Shown one piece after another: positions 53,301 to 60,514 of a stretch of DNA of 64,000 nt. The notes beneath the pieces were generated by a model, which saw nothing but the letters and a program-made list of their open reading frames with translations, searched no databases and was not told the origin of the DNA. Positions within the stretch are counted from its first letter, which is position 1, and every line of letters begins with the position of its first letter. A program made the position numbers and the translations under genes. The DNA comes from Sneathiella sp. (GTDB lineage Bacteria; Pseudomonadota; Alphaproteobacteria; Sneathiellales; Sneathiellaceae): NCBI RefSeq assembly GCF_002694385.1, contig NZ_NZMB01000005.1, positions 174,938 to 238,937 of the forward strand, read 5' to 3'.

Positions 53301-53699
53301 TTCCAGCGCGAAGAAGATAAAGGTGAAGCTGGCATAAATGAGAGAGGTCACCGTCGATCCGATATAACCGAAGCCCGCGCCACGGGTCAGCAGATCAATA
53401 TCAACGCCATATTTTGCCGCATAATAGGTGATGGGGATGCCCGTCAGGAATAGCAGCAGGCCGACCAGCATGATGGCGGTGATGGCGGTATCGAAGCCGT
53501 AGCGCAGGGTGATTGCCCCGCCGATCGCCTCGAGGGCGAGAAAGGAAATGGAACCGAGAGCGGTATTCGTGACCCGCAGATAGGACCAGCGGCGCGCGCG
53601 CCGGGCGGTGAAGCGAAGCGCGAAATCCTCCAGAGTTTCATTCGCGACCCATTGATTGTACCGCCGACGCTCTCTCATGACGCCAAAAATCGGTTTCAT
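50364..53699 (-). CDS. Hybrid sensor histidine kinase with an N-terminal NCS1 transporter-like domain
   Basis: A 1111-residue hybrid kinase. Residues about 30-480 are a polytopic domain resembling nucleobase:cation symporter-1 (cytosine/purine permease) proteins, with about 12 helices and conserved-looking A-L-E-A-I-G-G-A-I and A-Y-A-G-S-I-A-W-S-N-F-F. A cysteine-rich segment follows (497-534, nine or more Cys). Two more helices lie at about 565-620, then a coiled coil (625-668). HisKA has His674 in S-H-E-L-R-T-P-L, and HATPase has N-L-L-S-N-A, D-T-G-V-G and G-T-G-L-G-L. A receiver domain has Asp958 (L-L-D-I-D), and a helical tail spans 1045-1111. Divergent from the amide/urea ABC operon. The transporter part probably senses or carries the ligand; this is inference. 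Confidence 0.92.
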   Translation of the reverse strand: MKPIFGVMRERRRYNQWVANETLEDFALRFTARRARRWSYLRVTNTALGSISFLALEAIGGAITLRYGFDTAITAIMLVGLLLFLTGIPITYYAAKYGVDIDLLTRGAGFGYIGSTVTSLIYASFTFIFFALEAAILSFALELCFGIPVWLGYLLNALVVIPLATHGFTKISKFQAWTQPFWVILHILPFVLLAFAGYGITDWQAFEGIGPQEAGGMTLIMLGAAAGVAFSLIAQIGEQVDFIRFLPEPKTSGERVKWWTSLMCAGPGWSVIGAGKMLLGSFLLTIAIGAGIAPETAADPNQMYFAAFSQVIDNPVFVLSLTGAFVILSQLKINVTNAYAGSIAWSNFFSRLTHSHPGRVVWMVFNVAIALMLMNLGVFGALEATLAFYSHVALAWIGAIVSDLVINKPLGLSPPHIEFRRAYLYDINPVGLGAMGAACIVSFLAYFGLFGETAMSLSSFIALFTAMLAAPLIAYGTKGRYYIARTAPEMPKALGTCCVCEYRFDPEDMADCPFYEGPICSLCCSLDSVCRDACKPFARIDAQTSHFLKWLLPAHMVQILQSRMVQFLLLTSLISGLIGILLWIIYEQAGTNHFEITLTLIFSGLLFIVGVSVWLFILAHESQRAAWRESNLQSQRLMREVRAHQRTDAELQDARDKAEAASQAKSRYMIGLSHELRTPLNAIFGYAQILYKDPNTPPNRKEAVATIRRSAEHLSGLIEGLLDISKIEAGRIEIYRDRVDFPVFMAQLAGIFEMQAAEKGLTFIYEATSTLPSWITTDEKRLRQILMNLLSNAIRYTERGEVRLTLSYRNEVAHFEVSDTGVGIPAEQIDKIWQPFERAGMKTVRGTGLGLTITKLLVEMMGGEIKVDSVYGQGSHFNLRMMLPSLHRASRPDEMAEARITGYAGPRKSILILDDETDHLQLMETLLAPLGFKLYLASNHIVANEMLQIAKPDLFLLDIDLPDISGWEFAAQLRRDVHRATPIVMVSAHALEGRNQSSGPEDALHDAFIAKPVSFSILLEQVRNLLKIDWTKDIRQPQAERVGPPLSDTDRHDIISLARIGNASEIRRRLDALEMARPDLKASLKPLRHRLSEFDLPGLIRELEETHDAAV

Positions 53700-53934
53700 C
53701 CGGTGTGTCCTGCAGCAAAGGCCAATGTCATTGTTAAATCCTTGTTGCGCCCCGTAATCCGTTGTTTCCCTTTTACTGCCTCCTGCTTGTTCCGTTTTTA
53801 TGCACCGTCAAAAGGCGCATGCACATACGTTAAACGACGTATGTTGCAATGCAACATTTTTCTCCAGTCTTTTTTGCGAAGCAGCGATATGCGCTGTGAT
53901 CTGGGAAAGACAGGCAGGTTCAAAGGAGAAAGCA
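53700..53934. promoter_or_regulatory. Divergent kinase / ABC-operon control region with two palindromes
   Basis: A 235-base gap. ACATACGT (53823-53830) and ACGTATGT (53837-53844) form an 8-base inverted repeat around six bases. Overlapping it, ATGTTGC (53841-53847) and GCAACAT (53851-53857) form a 7-base repeat around AAT. LuxR-family dimers bind such short-spaced repeats, so the adjacent regulator is the prime candidate. AAAGGAG precedes the binding-protein start. Promoter hexamers are not clear. Confidence 0.6.
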
Positions 53935-55203
53935 ATGTCCGATACACCAAAGAAACCCTCACTCTCAATGGAAGCGTCACGCCGCTCGTTTCTGATGGGT
54001 GGAACGGCGCTTGCCGCCACGCTTTTTGCCCCCAAATTTCTGCGGGCGGCGGATTACCCGACTGCGGCGGTCAATACAACCGGTCTCGCCGTGACTGATA
54101 CCGACGTAACGGTCGGTATCCTGCATTCGGTCACCGGCACCATGGCGATTTCGGAAACCGGATCGGTGCAGGCCGAAAAGCTTGCGATTGAGCAGATCAA
54201 TGCGCAGGGCGGGGTTCTAGGGCGCCAGATCAAATTCATTCAGGAAGACGGCGCCTCTGACTGGCCGACTTTTGCCGAAAAGGCCAAGAAGCTGCTGGTC
54301 AACGACAAGGTCGCCTCGGTCATGGGTTGCTGGACATCGGCGAGCCGCAAAGCCGTTCTGCCGGTGTTCGAGCAGTATAACGGCTTCCTCTACTACCCGA
54401 CCTTCTATGAAGGGCTGGAAGAATCTCCCAATGTCATCTACACCGGTCAGGAAGCAACGCAGCAGATTATCGCCGGTATCGACTGGGTGACCCAGACCAA
54501 GGGGGCGAAATCCTTCTATCTCCTCGGCTCCGACTATATCTGGCCGCGTACCTCCAACAAGATCGCCCGCAAGCATATCGAGAAGCTGGGCCTCAAGGTG
54601 GTTGGTGAGGAATATTACCCGCTTGGCCACACGCAGTTCAACTCCGTCATTAACAAGATCCGCCTCTCCAAGCCCGATGTGATCTATGCCATCGTCGTGG
54701 GCGGTTCCAACGTTGCATTCTACAAGCAGCTGAAGGCGGCCGGTATCGATATGACGAAGGAAAAACCGCTGCTACTGACCATTTCGGTGACCGAGGACGA
54801 AATCCGCGGTATCGGCGGTGAAAACATCGTCGGCGCCTATGCCTGCATGAAATACTTCCAGAGTCTCGATAATCCCAACAACGTCGAATTTGTGAAAGAA
54901 TTCAAGAAGATGTGGGGCGATGACATGGTCATCGGCGACGTGACGCAGGCCGCCTATCTCGGCCCATGGCTGTGGAAGGCGGCGGTTGAAAAGGCCGGAT
55001 CCTTCGATGTGGACAAGGTACGGGAGGCGAGCCCCGGTATCGAACTCACCACCGCGCCGGAAGGTTACGTCAAGGTCCATGAAAACCACCATCTCTGGTC
55101 CAAGACCCGTGTCGGCCATGCCAAGGCGGACGGACAGTATGAAGTCGTCTTCGAAACGGCGGAGCTGGTCGAGCCGGATCCGTTCCCGGAAGGATACCAA
55201 TAG
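53935..55203 (+). CDS. urtA: Urea/short-chain amide ABC transporter binding protein (UrtA/FmdD-like)
   Basis: A 422-residue binding protein. The N-terminal R-R-S-F-L-M-G twin-arginine motif (about residue 16) with the hydrophobic A-L-A-A-T-L-F-A segment indicates Tat export. The mature part starts D-Y-P-T and has V-G-I-L-H-S-V-T-G-T-M-A and the A-I-E-Q-I-N-A-Q-G-G-V-L-G-R block of UrtA-type proteins. GGAG before the chosen ATG rejects an ATG 45 codons upstream. Homologues bind urea; close relatives in formamidase clusters bind short amides. The downstream FmdA favours amide as at least one ligand. Confidence 0.92.
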   Translation: MSDTPKKPSLSMEASRRSFLMGGTALAATLFAPKFLRAADYPTAAVNTTGLAVTDTDVTVGILHSVTGTMAISETGSVQAEKLAIEQINAQGGVLGRQIKFIQEDGASDWPTFAEKAKKLLVNDKVASVMGCWTSASRKAVLPVFEQYNGFLYYPTFYEGLEESPNVIYTGQEATQQIIAGIDWVTQTKGAKSFYLLGSDYIWPRTSNKIARKHIEKLGLKVVGEEYYPLGHTQFNSVINKIRLSKPDVIYAIVVGGSNVAFYKQLKAAGIDMTKEKPLLLTISVTEDEIRGIGGENIVGAYACMKYFQSLDNPNNVEFVKEFKKMWGDDMVIGDVTQAAYLGPWLWKAAVEKAGSFDVDKVREASPGIELTTAPEGYVKVHENHHLWSKTRVGHAKADGQYEVVFETAELVEPDPFPEGYQ

Positions 55204-55217
55204 GCTTTGCGTAGGAG

Positions 55218-55255
55218 GTCGGTCGCAAACCGTCACCGGGGAGCGGCCGACCGAC
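55218..55255 (+). other. Stem-loop between urtA and urtB
   Basis: Arms GTCGGTCG (55218-55225) and CGACCGAC (55248-55255) form an 8-base stem with a 22-base loop. No T-run follows, so it is not a classical terminator. It may stabilise the binding-protein part of the transcript. Regulatory meaning is inferred. Confidence 0.5.
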
Positions 55256-55301
55256 ATCAACTCTTTCATGGCATTGAAATACAAGAGGCAGGAGACAGCA
55301 T

Positions 55302-56228
55302 ATGTTTGCCGATTATACGATGGGAGAGCTTGGGGCCATTTTCGCCATGCAGGGTTTTGCCGGTCTCATTCTTTTCTCGGTTTTTGTTCTCATGGCGCTC
55401 GGGCTGGCCATCATTTTTGGTCAGATGGGGGTGATCAACATGGCGCATGGCGAGTTTATGATTCTCGGCGCCTATGTCACATATATTACCTCCAACCTGT
55501 TCGCCGATTACCTGCCATCGCTGTTCAGCATCTATTTCTTTATTGCGATGATCCTCGCGTTTTTCGTAACGGCGGCCCTCGGTATGCTGGTGGAATGGAG
55601 TCTGATCCGGCATCTCTATAAACGCCCGCTGGATACCTTGCTGGCTACCTGGGGGCTCAGCCTTATCCTGCAGCAGATATATCGCTCCGTTTTCGGCGCG
55701 CGCGAGGTGGGGGTGACCATCCCGGACTGGATGATGGGGTCTTTGCCACTCACCGATTTGATCGAAGTTCCCATTAACGGTATTTTCGTGATGGTCCTGG
55801 CCATCAGTATTTCCGTCGCTGTCTATTTCATGATGTATCGCTCCTCCTGGGGCAAGCAGGTGCGCGCGGTGACGCAGAACCGGGTCATGGCGGGCGCGGT
55901 CGGCATTAATACGGAACGAACGGACCGTCTCACCTTCGGGATCGGCTGCGGCGTTGCCGGTGTGGCTGGTTCCGCCTTTACGATGATCGGTTCCACCGGC
56001 CCGACGGCAGGTCAGCTTTACATCGTGGACACCTTCCTTGTCGTCGTCTTTGGCGGCGCGGCCAGCCTGCTCGGAACGATTGCTTCGGCCTTTTCGATCT
56101 CGCAGGCGCAATCGATCATGGAATTTTTCCTCTCCGGCTCCATGGCCAAGGTGCTCACGCTCCTCACCGTTGTCGGCATTCTGATGCTGCGTCCCCAGGG
56201 GCTGTTCGCCCTCAAACTCAGGAAGTGA
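55302..56228 (+). CDS. urtB: Urea/amide ABC transporter permease 1 (UrtB-like)
   Basis: A 308-residue permease of the branched-chain-amino-acid/urea type with about eight helices. It has G-L-A-I-I-F-G-Q-M-G-V-I-N-M-A-H-G-E-F-M near residue 35 and R-A-V-T-Q-N-R-V-M-A-G-A-V-G-I-N. It lacks the N-terminal periplasmic extension of some proteobacterial UrtB proteins. AGGAGACAGCAT precedes the ATG. Confidence 0.92.
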   Translation: MFADYTMGELGAIFAMQGFAGLILFSVFVLMALGLAIIFGQMGVINMAHGEFMILGAYVTYITSNLFADYLPSLFSIYFFIAMILAFFVTAALGMLVEWSLIRHLYKRPLDTLLATWGLSLILQQIYRSVFGAREVGVTIPDWMMGSLPLTDLIEVPINGIFVMVLAISISVAVYFMMYRSSWGKQVRAVTQNRVMAGAVGINTERTDRLTFGIGCGVAGVAGSAFTMIGSTGPTAGQLYIVDTFLVVVFGGAASLLGTIASAFSISQAQSIMEFFLSGSMAKVLTLLTVVGILMLRPQGLFALKLRK

Positions 56229-56238
56229 GGTGACCGAG

Positions 56239-57381
56239 ATGTTTGCAAAAGATAACAAGCTTTTCTCCACGGGCGATATCGTTGGCTTTGTCGTCCTGGC
56301 CGTGCTGATCTTCATCGTCCTGCCGGCCGGCCTGGATACCTTCCGTCTCAATCTGTTCGGCAAATATCTGACCTATGCTTTCGTGGCGATCGGTCTGGTC
56401 CTCTGCTGGGGCGCGGGTGGTATCCTGAGCCTCGGGCAGGGGGTGTTCTTCGGCCTTGGCGGCTACTGCATGGCCATGTTCCTGAAGCTGGAAGCGTCAA
56501 CGCCGGAAGCGACCAAAATCCAGTCCACCCCCGGCATCCCGGATTTCATGGACTGGAACCAGATCACCGCGCTCCCCATGTGGTGGGAGCCCTTCAACAG
56601 CCTGACATTCAGCCTTATTGCCGTGGTGCTGGTGCCGGTCATCTTCGCCTTCATTATCGGGGTGGCCATGTTCCGGCGGCGGGTGGGTGGTGTTTATTTT
56701 GCAATCATCACACAGGCGATTGCCGCCATCATGACCATCCTGATTATCGGTCAACAGGGCTATACCGGCGGCGTCAACGGCATCACTGACCTGCGGACCC
56801 TGCTTGGATGGGATATCCGCACCGATGAAGCAAAGGTTATTCTCTATTTCGTGAATGCGGTGCTGCTGTTCGTTTGTCTCTTTGTGGCCCAGTTCATCCG
56901 CAAATCGAAGCTTGGCCGAATTCTGATTGCCATGCGCGATCAGGAAGACCGGGTCCGCTTCTCCGGATATGACGTGGCCAATTTCAAGATTTTCGTCTTC
57001 TGCGCCGGGGCGGCTTTCGCGGCCATTGGCGGGGCTATGTTCACGCTGCAGGTGGGGTTCATGTCCCCCAGCTTTGTCGGCATCGTGCCATCCATCGAAA
57101 TGGTCATTTTCTGCGCCGTCGGCGGGCGGCTCTCGATCCTCGGGGCGGTTTATGGCGCGCTGCTTGTCAATCTGGCGAAAACCACCTTCTCCGAAATGTT
57201 CCCGGAACTCTGGCTGCTGGGTCTCGGCGCCCTCTTTATCGCGGTGGTGCTGGCGTTCCCGAACGGCCTTGCCGGTCTCTACAAGGATTATGTGGAGCCG
57301 CGGCTGATGGCCCTGTTCAAAAAGAAGGCCGATGACGGGGGCGGACGTAATTTCGATAGCATCAAGGCCCCGGCTGAATAG
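56239..57381 (+). CDS. urtC: Urea/amide ABC transporter permease 2 (UrtC-like)
   Basis: A 380-residue permease with about nine helices. It shows L-C-W-G-A-G-G-I-L-S-L-G-Q-G-V-F-F-G-L-G-G-Y, characteristic of UrtC/LivM. GAGG lies upstream of the chosen ATG; a GTG three codons earlier also reads in frame. It pairs with UrtB in the membrane. Confidence 0.92.
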   Translation: MFAKDNKLFSTGDIVGFVVLAVLIFIVLPAGLDTFRLNLFGKYLTYAFVAIGLVLCWGAGGILSLGQGVFFGLGGYCMAMFLKLEASTPEATKIQSTPGIPDFMDWNQITALPMWWEPFNSLTFSLIAVVLVPVIFAFIIGVAMFRRRVGGVYFAIITQAIAAIMTILIIGQQGYTGGVNGITDLRTLLGWDIRTDEAKVILYFVNAVLLFVCLFVAQFIRKSKLGRILIAMRDQEDRVRFSGYDVANFKIFVFCAGAAFAAIGGAMFTLQVGFMSPSFVGIVPSIEMVIFCAVGGRLSILGAVYGALLVNLAKTTFSEMFPELWLLGLGALFIAVVLAFPNGLAGLYKDYVEPRLMALFKKKADDGGGRNFDSIKAPAE

Positions 57382-57392
57382 GAGGAAAAAAG

Positions 57393-58139
57393 ATGAACGC
57401 AAGACCTGATTTCCTGCTGACCGTTGAAAATCTGACTGTTTCCTTCGACGGGTTCAAGGCGGTCAATGGCCTCAGCTTCTATGTAGAACCCAATGAGTGC
57501 CGGGTGATCATCGGCCCCAACGGAGCGGGGAAGACAACCGTTCTCGATCTGATCTGCGGCCGCACCAGGGCGACCGATGGCAAGGTCGAATTCAAGGGGC
57601 AGGATCTTCTCAAGATGCGGGAAGACCAGATCGTTCATGCCGGGGTAGGGCGCAAGTTCCAGACGCCCACCGTTTATGAAGATCTGACTGTCTTTGAAAA
57701 TCTGGAGATTTCCTACCCTAAGGGACATGGCGTTTTTGGCGCCCTGATGTTCCGCCGCGATGATCCGGTGAAGGAGCGTATCCATGAAATTGCCAGCGTG
57801 GTTTTTCTCGACGATCTGCTGGATATGAAAGCGGCCTTTCTCAGCCATGGGCAGAAGCAATGGCTGGAGATTGGCATGCTGCTCATCCAGGATCCGGAAT
57901 TGCTGATGCTGGATGAACCGGTTGCAGGCATGTCGGTGGCCGAGCGCAAGCAGACGGCGGAACTCTTAAATCGCATTATCCAGGACCGTTCGGTGATCGT
58001 GATCGAACATGACATGAAATTTGTCGAGGATATCGCGACCCGCGTCACCGTGCTGCACCAGGGCAAGGTTCTCTCCGAAGGGTCCATGGCGCATGTGCAG
58101 GCGGACCCTAAAGTCATTGAAGTTTATCTCGGCCACTAA
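57393..58139 (+). CDS. urtD: Urea/amide ABC transporter ATP-binding protein 1 (UrtD-like)
   Basis: A 248-residue ATPase with Walker A G-P-N-G-A-G-K-T-T (about residues 43-51), an unusual signature L-S-H-G-Q-K-Q-W-L-E-I-G, Walker B L-L-M-L-D-E-P-V-A-G-M and switch His in I-E-H-D-M. The S-H-G-Q-K-Q-W signature is the hallmark of UrtD. AGGAGGAAA precedes the start. Confidence 0.94.
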   Translation: MNARPDFLLTVENLTVSFDGFKAVNGLSFYVEPNECRVIIGPNGAGKTTVLDLICGRTRATDGKVEFKGQDLLKMREDQIVHAGVGRKFQTPTVYEDLTVFENLEISYPKGHGVFGALMFRRDDPVKERIHEIASVVFLDDLLDMKAAFLSHGQKQWLEIGMLLIQDPELLMLDEPVAGMSVAERKQTAELLNRIIQDRSVIVIEHDMKFVEDIATRVTVLHQGKVLSEGSMAHVQADPKVIEVYLGH

Positions 58140-58147
58140 GGGAGGAA

Positions 58148-58840
58148 ATGATGCTGAATGTAGACAATCTTCGTTCCGCTTACGGCGAATCCGAAGTGCT
58201 CCACGGCCTCGATTTTAGTATTAATCCGGGGGAGATCGTCGCCATCATGGGCCGCAATGGCATGGGCAAGACGACGCTCATGAAAACCCTGATGGGGGTG
58301 GTTCCGACCAAGTCGGGCCATGTGACGATCGATGGCAACTCGATCGAGGGGCTCAAATCATATGAGCGTGTGGCCAAAGGCCTCGCCTATGTGCCGCAGG
58401 GAAGGCAGATCTTCTCGACCATGACCGTAGAGGAAAATGTTGAGACCGGACTCATTGTCACGGGCGACAAGAAAGTCAGCCCCGATATCTATGAACTTTT
58501 TCCGGTTCTGGTTGAAATGAAATCCCGGCGCGGCGGTAATCTCTCTGGGGGTCAGCAGCAACAGCTTGCCATCGCCCGCGCTCTGGCATCCAAGCCAAAG
58601 GTCCTGCTGCTCGATGAGCCGACAGAGGGCATCCAGCCGTCCATCATCCGGGAAATGGCGCGCACCCTGCGCCGTATCCGCGATGAACGCGGGCTTTCGA
58701 TCATCGTATCGGAACAGGTTTTGAGTTTCGCCCTCGATGTTGCGGACCGCGTTCTGGTGCTGGAAAACGGCGAATTTGTTCATGAATCACCCCGCACCGG
58801 GATCGACGAAGCAAAAGTCTCGAAATTCCTGTCCGTCTGA
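58148..58840 (+). CDS. urtE: Urea/amide ABC transporter ATP-binding protein 2 (UrtE-like)
   Basis: A 230-residue ATPase with Walker A G-R-N-G-M-G-K-T-T, signature L-S-G-G-Q-Q-Q-Q-L-A-I-A-R-A-L and Walker B L-L-L-D-E-P-T-E-G-I-Q, the UrtE variant. GGAGG precedes two adjacent ATG codons; the second has the better spacing. It completes the transporter. Confidence 0.94.
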   Translation: MMLNVDNLRSAYGESEVLHGLDFSINPGEIVAIMGRNGMGKTTLMKTLMGVVPTKSGHVTIDGNSIEGLKSYERVAKGLAYVPQGRQIFSTMTVEENVETGLIVTGDKKVSPDIYELFPVLVEMKSRRGGNLSGGQQQQLAIARALASKPKVLLLDEPTEGIQPSIIREMARTLRRIRDERGLSIIVSEQVLSFALDVADRVLVLENGEFVHESPRTGIDEAKVSKFLSV

Positions 58841-58868
58841 CAATTCATTACTAGCTTGAGGAGGCAAA

Positions 58869-60101
58869 ATGACTGATACCCTTATTGAAGTGAATCTGGG
58901 CGAAAGCCCGCTCACGAACGAGAAAATTCACAATCGCTGGCATCCGGATATTCCGATTGCCGTCTGGGTCAAGCCGGGAGATGATTTCAAGGTGGAAACC
59001 TATGACTGGACCGGTGGCCAGATCAAGAATAACGATGATGCCTCCGATGTTCGCGATGTGGAGCTGGCGCAGGTTCATTATCTCTCCGGTCCGATCGGCA
59101 TTGAGGGGGCGGAGCCCGGCGATCTGCTGGTTGTTGATATTCTGGATATCGGCGCCAAGGAAGAGAGCATGTGGGGGTTCAACGGCTTCTTCTCCAAGCA
59201 GAATGGCGGCGGCTTTCTGACTGACCATTTCCCGGAAGCACAGAAATCCATCTGGGATTTTGAAGGCATGTTCACAAAGTCCCGCCATGTGCCGGGCGTC
59301 CGTTATGCCGGCCTGATCCATCCGGGGCTGATCGGGTGCCTGCCGGACAAGAAGATGCTGGATATGTGGAACACACGAGAGACGGAGCTGTTCAATACGG
59401 ACCCTGGCCGCGTTCCCGGCCTTGCCAACCTGCCGGATGGCGGCCCGACCGCGCATATGGGCAAGCTGACCGGGGAGGCCCGTGACAAGGCCGCCGCCGA
59501 AGCCGCCCGCACCGTGCCGCCGCGCGAACATGGCGGTAACTGCGATATCAAGGACCTGTCCCGTGGATCAAAAGTCTACTTCCCGGTCTATGTCGATGGG
59601 GCGGGGCTTTCCATGGGCGATCTGCATTTCAGTCAGGGGGATGGTGAAATCACCTTTTGCGGTGCCATTGAAATGGCGGGCTGGCTGCATATCAAGGTCG
59701 ATCTGATCAAGGGCGGGATGAGCAAATACGGGATCAAGAACCCGATTTTCCGGCCCTCTCCGATTGCGCCGAAATATGACGACTTCCTGATCTTTGAAGG
59801 CATCTCCGTCGATGAAGCAGGCAAGCAGTATTATCTGGATGTGCATATTGCCTATCGGCAGGCCTGCCTCAATGCCATCGAATATCTGAAGAAATTCGGA
59901 TACACCGGGGCGCAGGCCTACGCCATCCTTGGCACCGCGCCAGTGCAGGGGCATATCTCGGGCGTGGTAGACGTTCCGAATGCCTGTGCAACCCTGTGGT
60001 TGCCGACCGATGTGTTTGAATGGGATCTGATGCCGAATGCCGATGGGCCGACGAAATATCTCGACGGTTCCATTGATGTGCCGCTGGCGCCCGATCTCTG
60101 A
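58869..60101 (+). CDS. fmdA: Formamidase
   Basis: A 410-residue acetamidase/formamidase-family enzyme that hydrolyses formamide to formate and ammonia. Strong family blocks are H-N-R-W-H-P-D-I-P near residue 20, G-A-E-P-G-D-L-L-V-V-D-I-L-D-I, R-Y-A-G-L-I-H-P-G-L-I-G, R-E-H-G-G-N-C-D-I-K-D-L-S-R-G and F-S-Q-G-D-G-E-I. TGAGGAGGCAAA precedes the start. Location after the ABC genes links amide uptake to hydrolysis. No urease gene is present. Confidence 0.95.
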   Translation: MTDTLIEVNLGESPLTNEKIHNRWHPDIPIAVWVKPGDDFKVETYDWTGGQIKNNDDASDVRDVELAQVHYLSGPIGIEGAEPGDLLVVDILDIGAKEESMWGFNGFFSKQNGGGFLTDHFPEAQKSIWDFEGMFTKSRHVPGVRYAGLIHPGLIGCLPDKKMLDMWNTRETELFNTDPGRVPGLANLPDGGPTAHMGKLTGEARDKAAAEAARTVPPREHGGNCDIKDLSRGSKVYFPVYVDGAGLSMGDLHFSQGDGEITFCGAIEMAGWLHIKVDLIKGGMSKYGIKNPIFRPSPIAPKYDDFLIFEGISVDEAGKQYYLDVHIAYRQACLNAIEYLKKFGYTGAQAYAILGTAPVQGHISGVVDVPNACATLWLPTDVFEWDLMPNADGPTKYLDGSIDVPLAPDL

Positions 60102-60161
60102 TCTTTAATCTTGTTGCGAATTGGGCGGGGGGAACCCCGCCCGCCTCTAGAGGATACCCCG

Positions 60162-60497
60162 ATGCCGATCTATCAGTATTGTTGCGATGACTGCGGTCCG
60201 TTCAGCGAACTTGCGCCCATTTCAGAATATGCCGATCCCAAATGTTGTCCATCCTGTGGAGCGCAGGCGCCGCGGGCAATCGCCGCGCCGCGTCTGGCGG
60301 TGATGGACAGTTCTGCGCGTCAGGCGTATCAGACGAATGAACGCAGCGCACATGAGCCCAAAAAATCATCCCACGGCCATGGACCCGGCTGTGGCTGTTG
60401 CGGCGGCAGTTCGAAGAAAATCAATTCTGGCACACTGTATCGCCCCGATGGCTCGAAAAGCTTTCCGGCCAAGCGTCCGTGGATGATTTCCCACTGA
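60162..60497 (+). CDS. fmdB: FmdB-family zinc-ribbon protein
   Basis: A 111-residue protein with the N-terminal FmdB zinc ribbon M-P-I-Y-Q-Y-C-C-D-D-C-G and C-C-P-S-C-G-A-Q-A (ligand Cys about residues 7-11 and 27-30). A second cluster C-G-C-C-G-G lies near residue 85. FmdB was named for a regulatory role at the formamidase locus of Methylophilus; the mechanism is unclear. AGAGGA precedes the chosen ATG, and an upstream ATG is rejected. Confidence 0.9.
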   Translation: MPIYQYCCDDCGPFSELAPISEYADPKCCPSCGAQAPRAIAAPRLAVMDSSARQAYQTNERSAHEPKKSSHGHGPGCGCCGGSSKKINSGTLYRPDGSKSFPAKRPWMISH

Positions 60498-60514
60498 TCG
60501 CGACGGGCAGGCGG

